From positions 1 through 35,883 of the forward strand of contig CAAGRN010000125.1 in NCBI GenBank assembly GCA_900772715.1: a stretch of 35,883 bases of DNA, in the 5' to 3' direction. This document shows positions 1-7,671 of the stretch, piece after piece. The position numbers were made by a program, and so were the translations under genes. Position 1 is the first letter of the stretch. Each line of letters begins with the position of its first letter. The notes under the pieces are model-generated. The model was not told the DNA's origin and made no database searches. It saw only the letters and a program-made list of their open reading frames with translations. Origin of the DNA: an uncultured Subdoligranulum sp. Lineage in GTDB: Bacteria; Bacillota_A; Clostridia; Oscillospirales; Ruminococcaceae.

Positions 1-573
1 AATGCGCTGGGTACTGCCGCCATTGCCGGGCAGACCGCGGGCGACAAGATCCGCCAGATGTTCACCCTGCCGATGGAATCGGTCGGTATGGGTATGGCGA
101 CCTACGCCGGGCAGAATGACGGCGCCAAAAATTATACCCGCATCCGGCAGGGCATCCGCGCCGGTCTTGCCATCCAATGGATCTACTGTGCCGCCGCATG
201 GGCTGTTATTTTTGTCGGCAAGGGTGCCTTCACCGGTCTTGTGCTGGGCAGCACTGCCGATGCCGCCGCTGCGTTCTCGGTACAATATCTGGGCATCATC
301 AGCTGCCTGTTCTGCTTCCACGGCGCACTTATGATTCTTCGCAACACCCTGCAGGGTATGGGCTACAGCCTGCACGCCGTGCTGAGCGGTGTGGGCGAGC
401 TGGTGGGGCGCGCCGTCTGCGGCTGGGCAGCCGTCAAGACCGGCAGCTTTGTGGGCATCTGCCTTGCCAGCCCCGCCGCTTGGGCGCTGGCGCTTGTGTA
501 TTGCAGCGTTATGACCGTCCTGTTCCTGCGCAAAAGGACCCGGCAGGCAGCACAGACGGTTGGCGCAGTGTAA
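1..573 (+). CDS. MATE-family efflux transporter, C-terminal part (5' truncated by window edge)
   Basis: The frame is open from the first base and ends at TAA 571-573, giving about 190 residues of a membrane protein whose N-terminal part lies outside the window. Hydrophobic segments of transmembrane length alternate with short polar loops. The stretch with PMESVGMGMATYAGQN, followed by a hydrophilic turn and the segment containing RNTLQGMGYS, is typical of the second half of MATE multidrug/Na+ or H+ antiporters; this is a family judgement from memory of the motif pattern. The protein ends in a basic tail (RKRTRQAAQ), as expected for a cytoplasmic C-terminus. The next gene starts 15 bases downstream on the same strand, so the two are probably cotranscribed. 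The substrate cannot be inferred. Confidence 0.8.
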   Translation, partial: NALGTAAIAGQTAGDKIRQMFTLPMESVGMGMATYAGQNDGAKNYTRIRQGIRAGLAIQWIYCAAAWAVIFVGKGAFTGLVLGSTADAAAAFSVQYLGIISCLFCFHGALMILRNTLQGMGYSLHAVLSGVGELVGRAVCGWAAVKTGSFVGICLASPAAWALALVYCSVMTVLFLRKRTRQAAQTVGAV

Positions 574-588
574 GTAAAGGTATCTGTT

Positions 589-1503
589 ATGAAAATTATT
601 GATTCCCATGTACATCTTGTGCAGTGCATCGCCGGAACCGAAGCCAACGGGGAAATGCGCCCCTGCGGGCAAGGGCGGGGCATCTGTGCCGACGGCACGG
701 TGTATGAGCTGATCCCCGCCGAATGGCACACCGATACCGTCACCCCCGAGCGTGTGCTGCAAGTTATGGACGCCCACGAGGTGGAGCGTGCCGTGCTTTT
801 GCAGGGCGGGTTTCTTGGATTTCAAAACCTTTACAGCTGGCAGGCGCAAGAAAAGTACCCGCATCGCTTTTTGGCGGCGGGGGCGTATGACCCGTACAGC
901 CGCAGCCGCGATAAAATCGTTCAGCATCTGTTTGAGGATCTGGCGCTGCGGGTCGTAAAGTTTGAGGTTTCCACCGGCTCCGGGCTGATGGCAAACCATC
1001 CGGTATTTTCGCTGGACGGCGAGATGCTGGAGCGTGAGCTGTCTTTTGCCGAGCAGCACCGCCTTGTGGTGGTTATCGACATCGGCAAGCTGGGCAGCCC
1101 CAGCAGCCAGATCGACGCTTTGCGGCGTGCGGTTTTGCGGCATCCCGGGGTGAAATTTGTCGTGTGTCATCTGCTGGCGCCAAAGCAAAGCGAGCTGTCC
1201 CTGATGGCTGCCGGGCTGGAAGCGCTGCATCTGCCGAATGTCTGGTTCGATCTAGCATCGCTGCAGCACAATGTGCGCCCCGATGAAGCGCCCTACCCGG
1301 TGACACGCGCCTTTATCCACAAAGCCATAGAAATCGTAGGGGCAGAGCGTCTGCTTTTCGGCACCGACCTGCCGTCCAATCTGTGCAAATTCCGCTATGC
1401 GGATATGGTAAACACCGTCGCTGAGGATGCCGTTCTTGCCTTGGAGCAGCGGCAGCGCATCCTGTATAACAATGCACTGGATGTATTCTGGGACGGAAAA
1501 TAA
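589..1503 (+). CDS. Metal-dependent amidohydrolase (amidohydrolase-2 / TIM-barrel family)
   Basis: This is a 304-residue cytoplasmic protein with no signal peptide. The start ATG follows an AAAGG ribosome site eight bases upstream. The N-terminal DSHVHL motif supplies the HxH metal ligands (His7, His9). Other family positions are a Lys near residue 124 (VVKFE), CH at about 193-194 after a beta strand (KFVVCH), and the FGTDLP motif with the catalytic Asp at about 260. The strand that usually ends in a metal-binding His reads VVVIDIG, with Asp at about 164 in that place. Members of this family hydrolyse or decarboxylate small ring or amide substrates; the substrate here is unknown. The gene sits 15 bases behind a MATE transporter, which suggests linked export and catabolism, but that is inference. 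Confidence 0.8.
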   Translation: MKIIDSHVHLVQCIAGTEANGEMRPCGQGRGICADGTVYELIPAEWHTDTVTPERVLQVMDAHEVERAVLLQGGFLGFQNLYSWQAQEKYPHRFLAAGAYDPYSRSRDKIVQHLFEDLALRVVKFEVSTGSGLMANHPVFSLDGEMLERELSFAEQHRLVVVIDIGKLGSPSSQIDALRRAVLRHPGVKFVVCHLLAPKQSELSLMAAGLEALHLPNVWFDLASLQHNVRPDEAPYPVTRAFIHKAIEIVGAERLLFGTDLPSNLCKFRYADMVNTVAEDAVLALEQRQRILYNNALDVFWDGK

Positions 1504-1513
1504 TCCCGCTTAA

Positions 1514-1530
1514 AATTGTGCGGCATTGCC
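1514..1530 (+). repeat. Dispersed short repeat, core copy 1
   Basis: AATTGTGCGGCATTGCC lies 10 bases after the stop of the amidohydrolase gene. It differs by one base from the terminal repeat of the 101-bp element at 29621-29721. Related cores occur at 14786-14802, 27484-27498 (opposite strand) and 34866-34882. It may be a remnant end of the same element family. Confidence 0.6.
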
Positions 1531-1560
1531 TTAAACAAATGTATAACTTTTGGATTTTTC

Positions 1561-1589
1561 TTGTCTATCCCACACAATTGGCGTACAAT
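1561..1589 (+). promoter_or_regulatory. Promoter of the degV-family gene
   Basis: TTGTCT (1561-1566) and TACAAT (1584-1589) are separated by 17 bases, a good sigma-A-type promoter. It lies 33 bases before the DegV start codon, so the leader is short. Confidence 0.65.
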
Positions 1590-1621
1590 AGAGGAAAGGC
1601 AATCGAAAGAGGGGTTATGCT

Positions 1622-2482
1622 ATGCAAATAAACCAAACCGTCAAAATCATTTCGGACAGCACCTGTGACCTTTCGCAGGAGCTTGTTAAGAAATACGATA
1701 TCGACATTCTGCCGCTGCATATCCTGTTGGGCGATGCAGAGTACCGCGACGGAAAGGACATCTCGCCGGACAGCATATTCAGCTGGGCAGACGCAAACAA
1801 AGCCACGCCGAAAACCTCGGCACCGTCCTTGACGGATGCCGTAGCGCTGCTGCGCCCCTATGTGGAGGAGGGTCGTGAGGTGATTTGCTTTTCCATCTCC
1901 GGCAGTATGTCCACCTCCGGCAATGTTATGCGCCTTGCCGCAGAGGAGCTGGACGCTTCCTCGCTGGTCACGGTGATCGACTCTGAGAATCTTTCTACCG
2001 GTATCGGGCTTCTTGTCATAGAAGCTGCCATTCTGGCAGAGCAGGGACATTCGGCAGCGGAAATCACCGCAGCGATCCGGGAAATTATCCCCAAGGTTCG
2101 TGCCAGCTTTGTGGTGGATACGCTGGTCTACTTATGGCGCGGCGGGCGGTGCAATGCCGTGGCGGCACTGGCAGGCAGTGCGCTGAAGCTGCATCCCAAG
2201 ATCGTGGTGGAAAACGGCGCTATGCACGCCGCAAAGAAGTACCGCGGAAAAATCGACACCGCCATCATGAGCTATGTGAAGGATCTGGAATCCGACCTGA
2301 AAACCGCCCGACCGGATCGGGTTTTTATTACCCACTCCGGCTGCAGCCGCGAGGTGGTTGAGGAAGTCCGTGCCTATCTGGAAAGCCTGCATAGATTCCG
2401 CGAAATTCACGAAACAAGAGCCGGGGGTGTGATTTCGAGCCACTGCGGACCGGGGACGCTCGGCGTGCTGTTTATTGCGTAA
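1622..2482 (+). CDS. DegV family fatty-acid-binding protein
   Basis: This 286-residue protein has the full DegV pattern. The N-terminal SDSTCDLS is followed by the DILPLHI strand, a YRDGKDIS turn, the lipid-headgroup-binding segment SGSMSTSGN, IDSENLSTGIG, then VYLWRGGRC near residue 180, and the C-terminal CGPGTLGVLF. DegV proteins bind a fatty acid and, in Firmicutes, can act as FakB subunits that present it to the FakA kinase for incorporation into phospholipid. Whether this copy works with FakA cannot be seen because no fakA lies in the window. Start choice: ATG at 1622 follows GAAAGAGGGG; an ATG at 1617 is out of frame and closes after a few codons. The gene is monocistronic, with its own promoter before it and the TPP-riboswitch promoter just after. 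Confidence 0.88.
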   Translation: MQINQTVKIISDSTCDLSQELVKKYDIDILPLHILLGDAEYRDGKDISPDSIFSWADANKATPKTSAPSLTDAVALLRPYVEEGREVICFSISGSMSTSGNVMRLAAEELDASSLVTVIDSENLSTGIGLLVIEAAILAEQGHSAAEITAAIREIIPKVRASFVVDTLVYLWRGGRCNAVAALAGSALKLHPKIVVENGAMHAAKKYRGKIDTAIMSYVKDLESDLKTARPDRVFITHSGCSREVVEEVRAYLESLHRFREIHETRAGGVISSHCGPGTLGVLFIA

Positions 2483-2489
2483 AAAGGAT

Positions 2490-2518
2490 TTGACAATTCC
2501 GCAAGACTGCTGTATTAT
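2490..2518 (+). promoter_or_regulatory. Promoter of the thiamine-transport operon
   Basis: A perfect TTGACA (2490-2495), a 17-base spacer and TATTAT (2513-2518) form a strong sigma-A promoter. Transcription would start close to 2525, a few bases before the riboswitch aptamer. Confidence 0.8.
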
Positions 2519-2535
2519 AAACAACGGCAAAAAGA

Positions 2536-2620
2536 AAAATGCTGGAGGGGCCTAGCGCTGAGAGGGTTTACACCCGACTCCTTGCACCTGATCCGGGTAA
2601 TACCGGCGTAGGGAAAGCAT
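2536..2620 (+). promoter_or_regulatory. TPP (thiamine pyrophosphate) riboswitch aptamer
   Basis: The conserved THI-box blocks are present in order: GGGG before the P2 stem, CTGAGA (2558-2563), ACCCG (2572-2576), ACCTGATC (2586-2593), GGTAATACC with GGCG (2596-2607), and AGGGAAAGCAT (2610-2620). Stem P1 can form between ATGCT at 2539-2543 and AGCAT at 2616-2620. It precedes genes for a YkoFEDC thiamine-precursor transporter, as expected for TPP feedback control. TPP binding should close P1 and leave the downstream terminator free to form, switching the operon off. Confidence 0.95.
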
Positions 2621-2636
2621 TGTATAACCGAAATTG

Positions 2637-2699
2637 CCGGGTGCCTTGCGCCCGGTGTACAGGGATGCTTTTCCGACGAAAGGCATCCTTTTTATTTTT
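2637..2699 (+). terminator. Riboswitch expression platform: hairpin plus intrinsic terminator
   Basis: A GC hairpin (CCGGGTGC/GCGCCCGG, 2637-2655) is followed by the terminator stem 2663-2673 pairing with 2678-2688 around loop CGAC, then a U-rich run at 2689-2699. The 3' part of the aptamer (GGGAAAGCAT, 2611-2620) is complementary over ten bases, with one G-U pair, to 2665-2674 in the terminator's 5' arm. This gives a direct antiterminator that competes with both P1 and the terminator. Confidence 0.85.
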
Positions 2700-2725
2700 G
2701 CAATCACTTGAAAGAAGGTTTGATT

Positions 2726-3370
2726 ATGGAAAAAGAAACCTGCTGCTCCGGCTGCAACCGCCCTGACCTGCCTTGGGCAGGGCGCGGCACGCAGCTGCCG
2801 ATTTCCGGCTGCCGGTTCACGCTGTACCCGATGTGCGATAACTTCATCGACATCATCCTGAGTTCGCTGAAAAAGACCGACACCTCGGCCGTGTGGAGTG
2901 AAACGGACGCCCTGTCCACCGTGTATCGCGGCAAGCTGGCGTATGTTGCGGACGCGGTGCAGGCGCTGTTCTTAAACGCCTACCGCCCCGGTGTGCATAT
3001 GGCGTTGGAGGGTCAGTTCTCCAAGGGCTGCCCCGGCGATGTTTCCGGCGACAGTGTGCTGAACCGTGAGGGCGATGCCCCCAACGCAGCACTGGTCAAG
3101 GACATTCACTTCCCGGTACACTGCAAGCTGGCGCTGTACCCCTTGGGCGATGCCGATTACATCGACGAAATCGCCAAGGTCTGGTATATGGCGCAAAACG
3201 AGGGGCTGGACCCCAAGACCATCCACTACGCCACCCGCATTGACGGGGACGTGCAGGATGTTTTTGCTTATCTTGTGCGCGTGTGCGAACTGATGGAGAA
3301 TGCCCCCAACGTACACCACTATGTCTTACATTTTACGATGAACTGCAATAGCCCGACGGAGGAAAATTAA
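2726..3370 (+). CDS. ykoF: YkoF-family thiamine/HMP-binding protein
   Basis: This 214-residue soluble protein has two homologous ferredoxin-like halves, as in Bacillus YkoF. Each half carries a FxLYPM/FxLYPL-type segment: CRFTLYPMCDNFIDII near residue 30 and CKLALYPLGDADYI near 135. Between them are SALSTV-like TDALSTVYRG and FSKGCPGDVSGD, closely matching YkoF as remembered. YkoF binds thiamine or its hydroxymethylpyrimidine moiety and belongs to the YkoEDC importer. ATG 2726 is preferred because AGAAGG lies at the right distance before it; a TTG at 2708 would place that ribosome site inside the coding region. The N-terminus has a cluster of Cys (CCSGC). It is the first gene behind the TPP riboswitch, with ykoE starting 2 bases after it. 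Confidence 0.93.
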   Translation: MEKETCCSGCNRPDLPWAGRGTQLPISGCRFTLYPMCDNFIDIILSSLKKTDTSAVWSETDALSTVYRGKLAYVADAVQALFLNAYRPGVHMALEGQFSKGCPGDVSGDSVLNREGDAPNAALVKDIHFPVHCKLALYPLGDADYIDEIAKVWYMAQNEGLDPKTIHYATRIDGDVQDVFAYLVRVCELMENAPNVHHYVLHFTMNCNSPTEEN

Positions 3371-3372
3371 CG

Positions 3373-3972
3373 ATGAATACGAAAAACTGGAAACTGAAAG
3401 ACGTTCTGCTGATTGCCATCTGCGCCGTTTTGTTCGGCGTGATCTATCTGGGCTGCACCTATGTGGGCGGCATCCTGTACGGTGTACTGACCCCCATGGG
3501 CATGGCGTCTTTGGGGTATGAGCCGTTCTACGGCATCTACTTTATGGCAGGTGCTTTCGGCATCTACGTTATGCGCAAGCCCGGCACCGGTCTGATTGCC
3601 GAGCTGCTCGCCGCCGTGTTGGAATGCCTGTACGGCAACTACTTCGGACCCATTATCATTCTGTCCGGCTTGGTGCAGGGTCTGGGCTTTGAGCTGATCA
3701 TCGCCCTGAAACGCTACAAGAAGTTTGACCGCCTGACCATGATCCAGGGCGCTGTCATCTGCTCTGTGCTGACGATGGGCTACAACCTGATCATCAGCGG
3801 CTACAGCAAGATCGCTCTGCCGGTTCTGGCGCTTATGCTGGTCGTTCGCATCGTCAGTGCCGTGATTTTTGACGGCATCGTCACCCCGCTGCTGGCGGAC
3901 GGTCTGGTCAAGGCCGGTGTGCTGAAGGGCTACGCAGTCGCCCAGAACCAGACTGCCGATTTGGAGGACTGA
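3373..3972 (+). CDS. ykoE: YkoE, membrane substrate-specificity component of the thiamine-precursor ECF transporter
   Basis: This is a 199-residue integral membrane protein with about five to six hydrophobic helices: an N-terminal helix after KLKDVLL, and later helices around PFYGIYFMAGAFG, GPIIILSGLVQGLGFEL and the segment near residues 150-175. The YkoE family hallmark of a short basic/amphipathic start (WKLKDVLLIAICAV) and the E-rich loop before GNYFGP is present. It would bind the substrate in the membrane and pair with the ATPase and EcfT-like proteins encoded next. The start follows the ykoF stop by two bases and uses the GGAGGAAAATTA region as ribosome site, so translation is coupled. 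Control is through the upstream TPP riboswitch. Confidence 0.92.
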   Translation: MNTKNWKLKDVLLIAICAVLFGVIYLGCTYVGGILYGVLTPMGMASLGYEPFYGIYFMAGAFGIYVMRKPGTGLIAELLAAVLECLYGNYFGPIIILSGLVQGLGFELIIALKRYKKFDRLTMIQGAVICSVLTMGYNLIISGYSKIALPVLALMLVVRIVSAVIFDGIVTPLLADGLVKAGVLKGYAVAQNQTADLED

Positions 3973-3976
3973 CCCC

Positions 3977-5479
3977 ATGCCTGCCGAAATGGCTTTGCAG
4001 CTGCGGGACGTGGTGTTCCGATACCTTGAAAACGGCAAGCGCAACATTCTGGACCACACCGACCTCGACGTTGCCGCCGGTACGCTGACGGTGATTATGG
4101 GCGGCAGCGGCTGCGGCAAAAGCACCTTGGCAGCGGTGGCGGCAGGGCTGTACCCCGAAAACGGCGGTTATTTGCAGGGCGGCAGCATTCGGCTGTTTGG
4201 TCATAATCTGAAGGAATTGGACCCCCAAAAGCGCGCGGCGTATCTGACGGTGCTGTTCCAGAACCCCGACCTGCAATTTTGCATGGACACCCTGCGGGCA
4301 GAAATGCGTTTTTGCTTGGAAAACATCTGCGTACCCGCCTGTGAGATGGACAAACGAATTGAAGCAGCCGCCGCAGAGCTGCAAATTGCCGACCTGCTTG
4401 ACCGCACACTGACGACCTTGTCGGGCGGTGAAAAGCAGAAAGCTGCGTTGGCGTGCCTGTATCTTTTGGAAAGCCGCTGCATCCTGCTGGATGAGTGCTT
4501 TGCCAATCTGGACGAAGCCGAAGCAAAACGGCTGCTGCCGATGCTGGTCAAGATGAAAGCGGAGGGGCGCACCCTGATTGCCATTGACCATAAAGCCGAT
4601 CTGTGGCTGGACTATGCCGATGAGTTTATCCTGCTGCAGGAGGGCTGCCACATAGCAGCGCGCGGCATAAACAAGCAAAATATAACGCAGCACCGCGCGG
4701 ATTTTGATGCACTGGGGTTGTTTTACCCGTTAGCTGCCGCGCCCTGCCATGCAAAGGGCAAGGCAGACAACGCGCCCATTTTGCAGTTTCGCGGTGTCAG
4801 CATCCGCAAGGGTCTGCCCCAAAAGCGCAAGTGGAAACGGGCAGTCTACGACACACCGTTCCTTTTGCAAAATGCCGACGCGGATTTTCCCGCCGGCGCC
4901 ATGACCGCGGTGCTGGGTGCCAGCGGCATCGGCAAGACGACGACTTTTTTGTCGGTGTTAAAGCAGCACCCGTACAGCGGGCAGATCCTGCTGCAGGGGC
5001 AGGATATCGCCCCAAGCAAGCCGCGGGAACTGTACCGCCAAATCGGCATTGTGTTTCAAAACCCTGCCAACCAGTTTGTGACCCAAAATGTCGAGGACGA
5101 GGTCTGCGTCGGGCTGCGGCTCTGGCAGCCTGACCTGCCGGAAGATGCCTGCCGCAGTAAAGCGGAGGAACTGCTGGAACGCTACGGTCTGAAACGGCAG
5201 CGGAAATATTCGCCGTATATGCTCAGCCAAGGGCAGCAGCGCCGTCTGGCAGTGCTTTCGGTGCTGACGGGCGGGCAAAAGCTGCTGCTTTTGGACGAGC
5301 CGACCTACGGGCAGGACGCAAAATCGGTAGATGCCATTATGGGACACCTGCGCCAAAAGGTGGAGCAGGAGGGACTGACGGTGATTTTTATCACCCACGA
5401 CAAGGCGCTGGCCAGACAGTGGGCAGATAAAATTTATCATATGGAAAACGCCGCCCTGACAGAAAGCGAGGAACCGTAA
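3977..5479 (+). CDS. ykoD: YkoD, double-domain ABC ATPase of the thiamine-precursor ECF transporter
   Basis: This 500-residue protein contains two complete ABC ATPase domains. Domain 1 has Walker A GGSGCGKST (42-50), a Q-loop at FQNP (about 94-97), signature LSGGEKQ (148-154), Walker B ILLDE (169-173) and switch His205. Domain 2 has GASGIGKTT (314-322), FQNP at about 360, the altered signature LSQGQQ (416-421), LLLLDEP (436-442) and His474. Each domain should therefore be ATPase-competent. The linker around residues 240-290 is basic. It powers import together with YkoE and YkoC. It begins four bases after ykoE ends and its TAA is followed directly by the ykoC ATG, so the operon is tightly packed. 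Confidence 0.95.
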   Translation: MPAEMALQLRDVVFRYLENGKRNILDHTDLDVAAGTLTVIMGGSGCGKSTLAAVAAGLYPENGGYLQGGSIRLFGHNLKELDPQKRAAYLTVLFQNPDLQFCMDTLRAEMRFCLENICVPACEMDKRIEAAAAELQIADLLDRTLTTLSGGEKQKAALACLYLLESRCILLDECFANLDEAEAKRLLPMLVKMKAEGRTLIAIDHKADLWLDYADEFILLQEGCHIAARGINKQNITQHRADFDALGLFYPLAAAPCHAKGKADNAPILQFRGVSIRKGLPQKRKWKRAVYDTPFLLQNADADFPAGAMTAVLGASGIGKTTTFLSVLKQHPYSGQILLQGQDIAPSKPRELYRQIGIVFQNPANQFVTQNVEDEVCVGLRLWQPDLPEDACRSKAEELLERYGLKRQRKYSPYMLSQGQQRRLAVLSVLTGGQKLLLLDEPTYGQDAKSVDAIMGHLRQKVEQEGLTVIFITHDKALARQWADKIYHMENAALTESEEP

Positions 5480-6220
5480 ATGCTGGAACGTTGGAACCCC
5501 ACGGTCAAGGCGGCTACTGTGCTTGTCTGCGTGATCTTGCTTTCGTTTGAATATCTTGTCAGCCTGAACCTGCTGGTGCTGGGCTGCTGCTTGCTGCTGG
5601 TGGTTTTTGGCTCACGCGTCAGCATCAAAAAGCTGGGCGCTTTGCTGCTGCCCGCGCTTGTAGCTGCCTTCGGTCTGTTTGTTATGGGTCTGTACTATGC
5701 CAAAAGCGGCAGCGGACAGGCGGTGGATATGCAGGCGCTTTCTGCCATGCCTTACGCTGTGCGTGCCGCCATGTCGCAAAACCTGTACACGGCGCTGCAA
5801 TTGGCAACGCGGCTGCTGGCATTTGCGGGGCTGGGCATCCTGTTCGCCCTGACAACCGACAGCGATTTCTTTATCGCAAGCCTTCTGCACCAGTGCAAGC
5901 TGCCGCCGAAGTTCGCCTACGGCATTTTGGCGGCGTTTCACCTGATGCCCGGTATGGTGCGGGAATACGATCAGGTGCGCACGGCGTTCGCGGTACGCGG
6001 ACTGAAAATCGGTGTATTCTCGATGAAGCCGGTATTTACGATGCTGGTAAACAGCGTCCGCTGGTCGGAGTCCGTGGCAATGGCTATGGAGTCCAAGGGC
6101 TTTTGCGGCACAGCACCGCGAACCTACTACACGGTACCCAAGGTGCATCCGGCAGACCTATTGGCTGCCGCCCTGTGCATCGGCGGCGTGGTCGCCGGTA
6201 TGGTTTTTTTGCGTTACTAA
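5480..6220 (+). CDS. ykoC: YkoC, EcfT-type transmembrane coupling protein
   Basis: This is a 246-residue membrane protein with an N-terminal helix cluster (residues about 10-75), a helix around 105-125, a cytoplasmic coupling region and a final C-terminal helix. Two short Ala/Gly-Arg motifs typical of EcfT coupling helices are recognisable: FAVRGLK near residue 173 and AMESKGF near 205. EcfT proteins connect the substrate-binding protein to the ATPases. The ATG follows the ykoD stop with no gap. A terminator about 100 bases downstream closes the operon. Bases 6221-6319 hold nothing recognisable. Confidence 0.9.
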   Translation: MLERWNPTVKAATVLVCVILLSFEYLVSLNLLVLGCCLLLVVFGSRVSIKKLGALLLPALVAAFGLFVMGLYYAKSGSGQAVDMQALSAMPYAVRAAMSQNLYTALQLATRLLAFAGLGILFALTTDSDFFIASLLHQCKLPPKFAYGILAAFHLMPGMVREYDQVRTAFAVRGLKIGVFSMKPVFTMLVNSVRWSESVAMAMESKGFCGTAPRTYYTVPKVHPADLLAAALCIGGVVAGMVFLRY

Positions 6221-6319
6221 GAATCCTTATCTTTGGCGTGATTTGCACAAACGCAACGAAAAAGCAACACGGATAACCAACCAAACAATGCGCCAAATTT
6301 GAAAGTAGCACAAGAATAC

Positions 6320-6356
6320 AAGAAGGATGTCCCCAAAAGGGTCATCCTTCTTTTTT
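6320..6356 (+). terminator. Intrinsic terminator of the yko operon
   Basis: AAGAAGGATG and CATCCTTCTT, extended inward by CCC/GGG across one T-T mismatch, form a long stem with an A-rich loop. A run of T follows at 6351-6356. Confidence 0.85.
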
Positions 6357-6372
6357 AACGTTCTCAAATACT

Positions 6373-6411
6373 GAAAAAACAATTACCGCCCCCTGACATT
6401 CAGGGGGCGGT
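6373..6411 (-). terminator. Intrinsic terminator of the SDR-MFS operon (minus strand)
   Basis: A perfect 12-bp stem, ACCGCCCCCTGA with TCAGGGGGCGGT (6385-6411) and a 3-base loop, is followed on the minus strand by AATTGTTTTTT. It faces the yko terminator, so the two operons converge cleanly. Confidence 0.85.
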
Positions 6412-6437
6412 GATTGGAGCATAGAGAGAATAGCAGA

Positions 6438-7661
6438 TTAAGCGGATTCCTGCATAGAAGCCGTCAGCTTACGGGCGGCAAATACCAGCGCCACCGCGAC
6501 TGCTGCCAAAATAGCGGAGCCGAGATACCCGGCAACATACGAACCGGTCGAGTCATAGAACCCGGCACTGATTTTGGGACCGACAAAGGCACCAATGCCG
6601 TAGCCGATGAAAATCAGACCGTAGTTGCGGTTGTAGTATTTGCTGCCGAATACCGTTTTGACAATGGGCGCAAACACCACCAGCAAACCGCCGAAGGAGA
6701 AGCCGACCAGGCAGATGCAAACGATAAAATAGGGCAGGCTCTTAGCCACAGTCAGCATACACATCGAAAGACCGTTGAGTACCAGTACCAGAATCAGGGA
6801 GTTCCAGCCCTTCAGCTTGTCGTAGATAAAGCCGAAGGAGATGCGTCCGCACATATTTGCCAGCGTCATAATGCTGACACACATGGCAGCGGTCATGGCA
6901 TTCTGACCGATCTGGTTCTGCGCAATGGGGGAGGTGGCGCTGACCATCATGGTACCGGCGGCGTTGGCAAAGATGAACATCACCAGCATAACCCAAAATA
7001 CCGGGGTTTTGACCATGGCGGGAATGTTGTAGTTTTTGACATTCAGCTCCTTGGCCTGTGTGGCGGTGGGGGTCCAGCCCTCCGGCAGCCAGCCCTCGGG
7101 GCAGGGGACGATCATCCATGCCACAGCGCCGACGCCGATCAGGAATACTACCGCAAGGATGCGGCAGGCCATCTGGGCACCGTAGGTATCAATGAGCCAC
7201 TGGGCAATGGGCGACATAATGAAGGGACCGCAAGATGCACCGGCCTGCACCAGACCGGAGATAGAACCGGCTTTATCGGGGAACCATTTCAGTGCGGTGG
7301 GCAGGCAGGCGGGATAAATCGTACCGGCACCGGCACCCGCCATGATGCCGTAAAAAAGATACAGCTGCGGAATTGTGGAGGCAAAGCCGGTCAGGAACCA
7401 GCCTGCAGCAAAAAATGTCAGACCCAGATAGATAGCCACGCGCGGCTGCAGTTTCTCTGCTAAAAGACCGCCGACAAAGCCCATAGCACAGTAGACAAAC
7501 ATATAAATGGTGTAAGCCATACTGAACTGGGAGCTGCTCCAGCCGAACTGACCGGTCAGGGGCAGTGCGAACAGGCTGAAAAATGCGGTAGCAGAGGTAA
7601 ACAGACTCTGAATCCATACACCGGCAAATACCCGCCAACGGGTTGCTTTTGTGATTTTCAT
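6438..7661 (-). CDS. MFS transporter of the oxalate/formate antiporter (OFA, OxlT-like) family
   Basis: This is a 407-residue, twelve-helix carrier. OFA-family marks are the N-terminal TGQFGWSSSQFSMAYTIY region, the large Gly-rich helix near residue 100 (GIMAGAGAGTIYP), KWFPDKAGSISGLVQAG near 130, and the second-half FGGLLVVFAPIVKTVFG. Members exchange small carboxylates (oxalate, formate, lactate, other monocarboxylates); the real substrate here is not predictable. ATG at 7661 was chosen because GGGGGAT lies just before it and homology begins there, although the frame stays open to 7820. It lies 10 bases behind the SDR gene and is cotranscribed with it, so it may import the substrate or export the product of that enzyme. 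The minus-strand terminator at 6373-6411 ends the unit. Confidence 0.85.
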   Translation of the reverse strand: MKITKATRWRVFAGVWIQSLFTSATAFFSLFALPLTGQFGWSSSQFSMAYTIYMFVYCAMGFVGGLLAEKLQPRVAIYLGLTFFAAGWFLTGFASTIPQLYLFYGIMAGAGAGTIYPACLPTALKWFPDKAGSISGLVQAGASCGPFIMSPIAQWLIDTYGAQMACRILAVVFLIGVGAVAWMIVPCPEGWLPEGWTPTATQAKELNVKNYNIPAMVKTPVFWVMLVMFIFANAAGTMMVSATSPIAQNQIGQNAMTAAMCVSIMTLANMCGRISFGFIYDKLKGWNSLILVLVLNGLSMCMLTVAKSLPYFIVCICLVGFSFGGLLVVFAPIVKTVFGSKYYNRNYGLIFIGYGIGAFVGPKISAGFYDSTGSYVAGYLGSAILAAVAVALVFAARKLTASMQESA

Positions 7662-7671
7662 CAAATCCCCC

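Noticed and set aside
2708..2725. TTG start giving a longer YkoF
   Set aside because: The extension contains the AGAAGG ribosome site of the ATG at 2726, and homology begins after that ATG.
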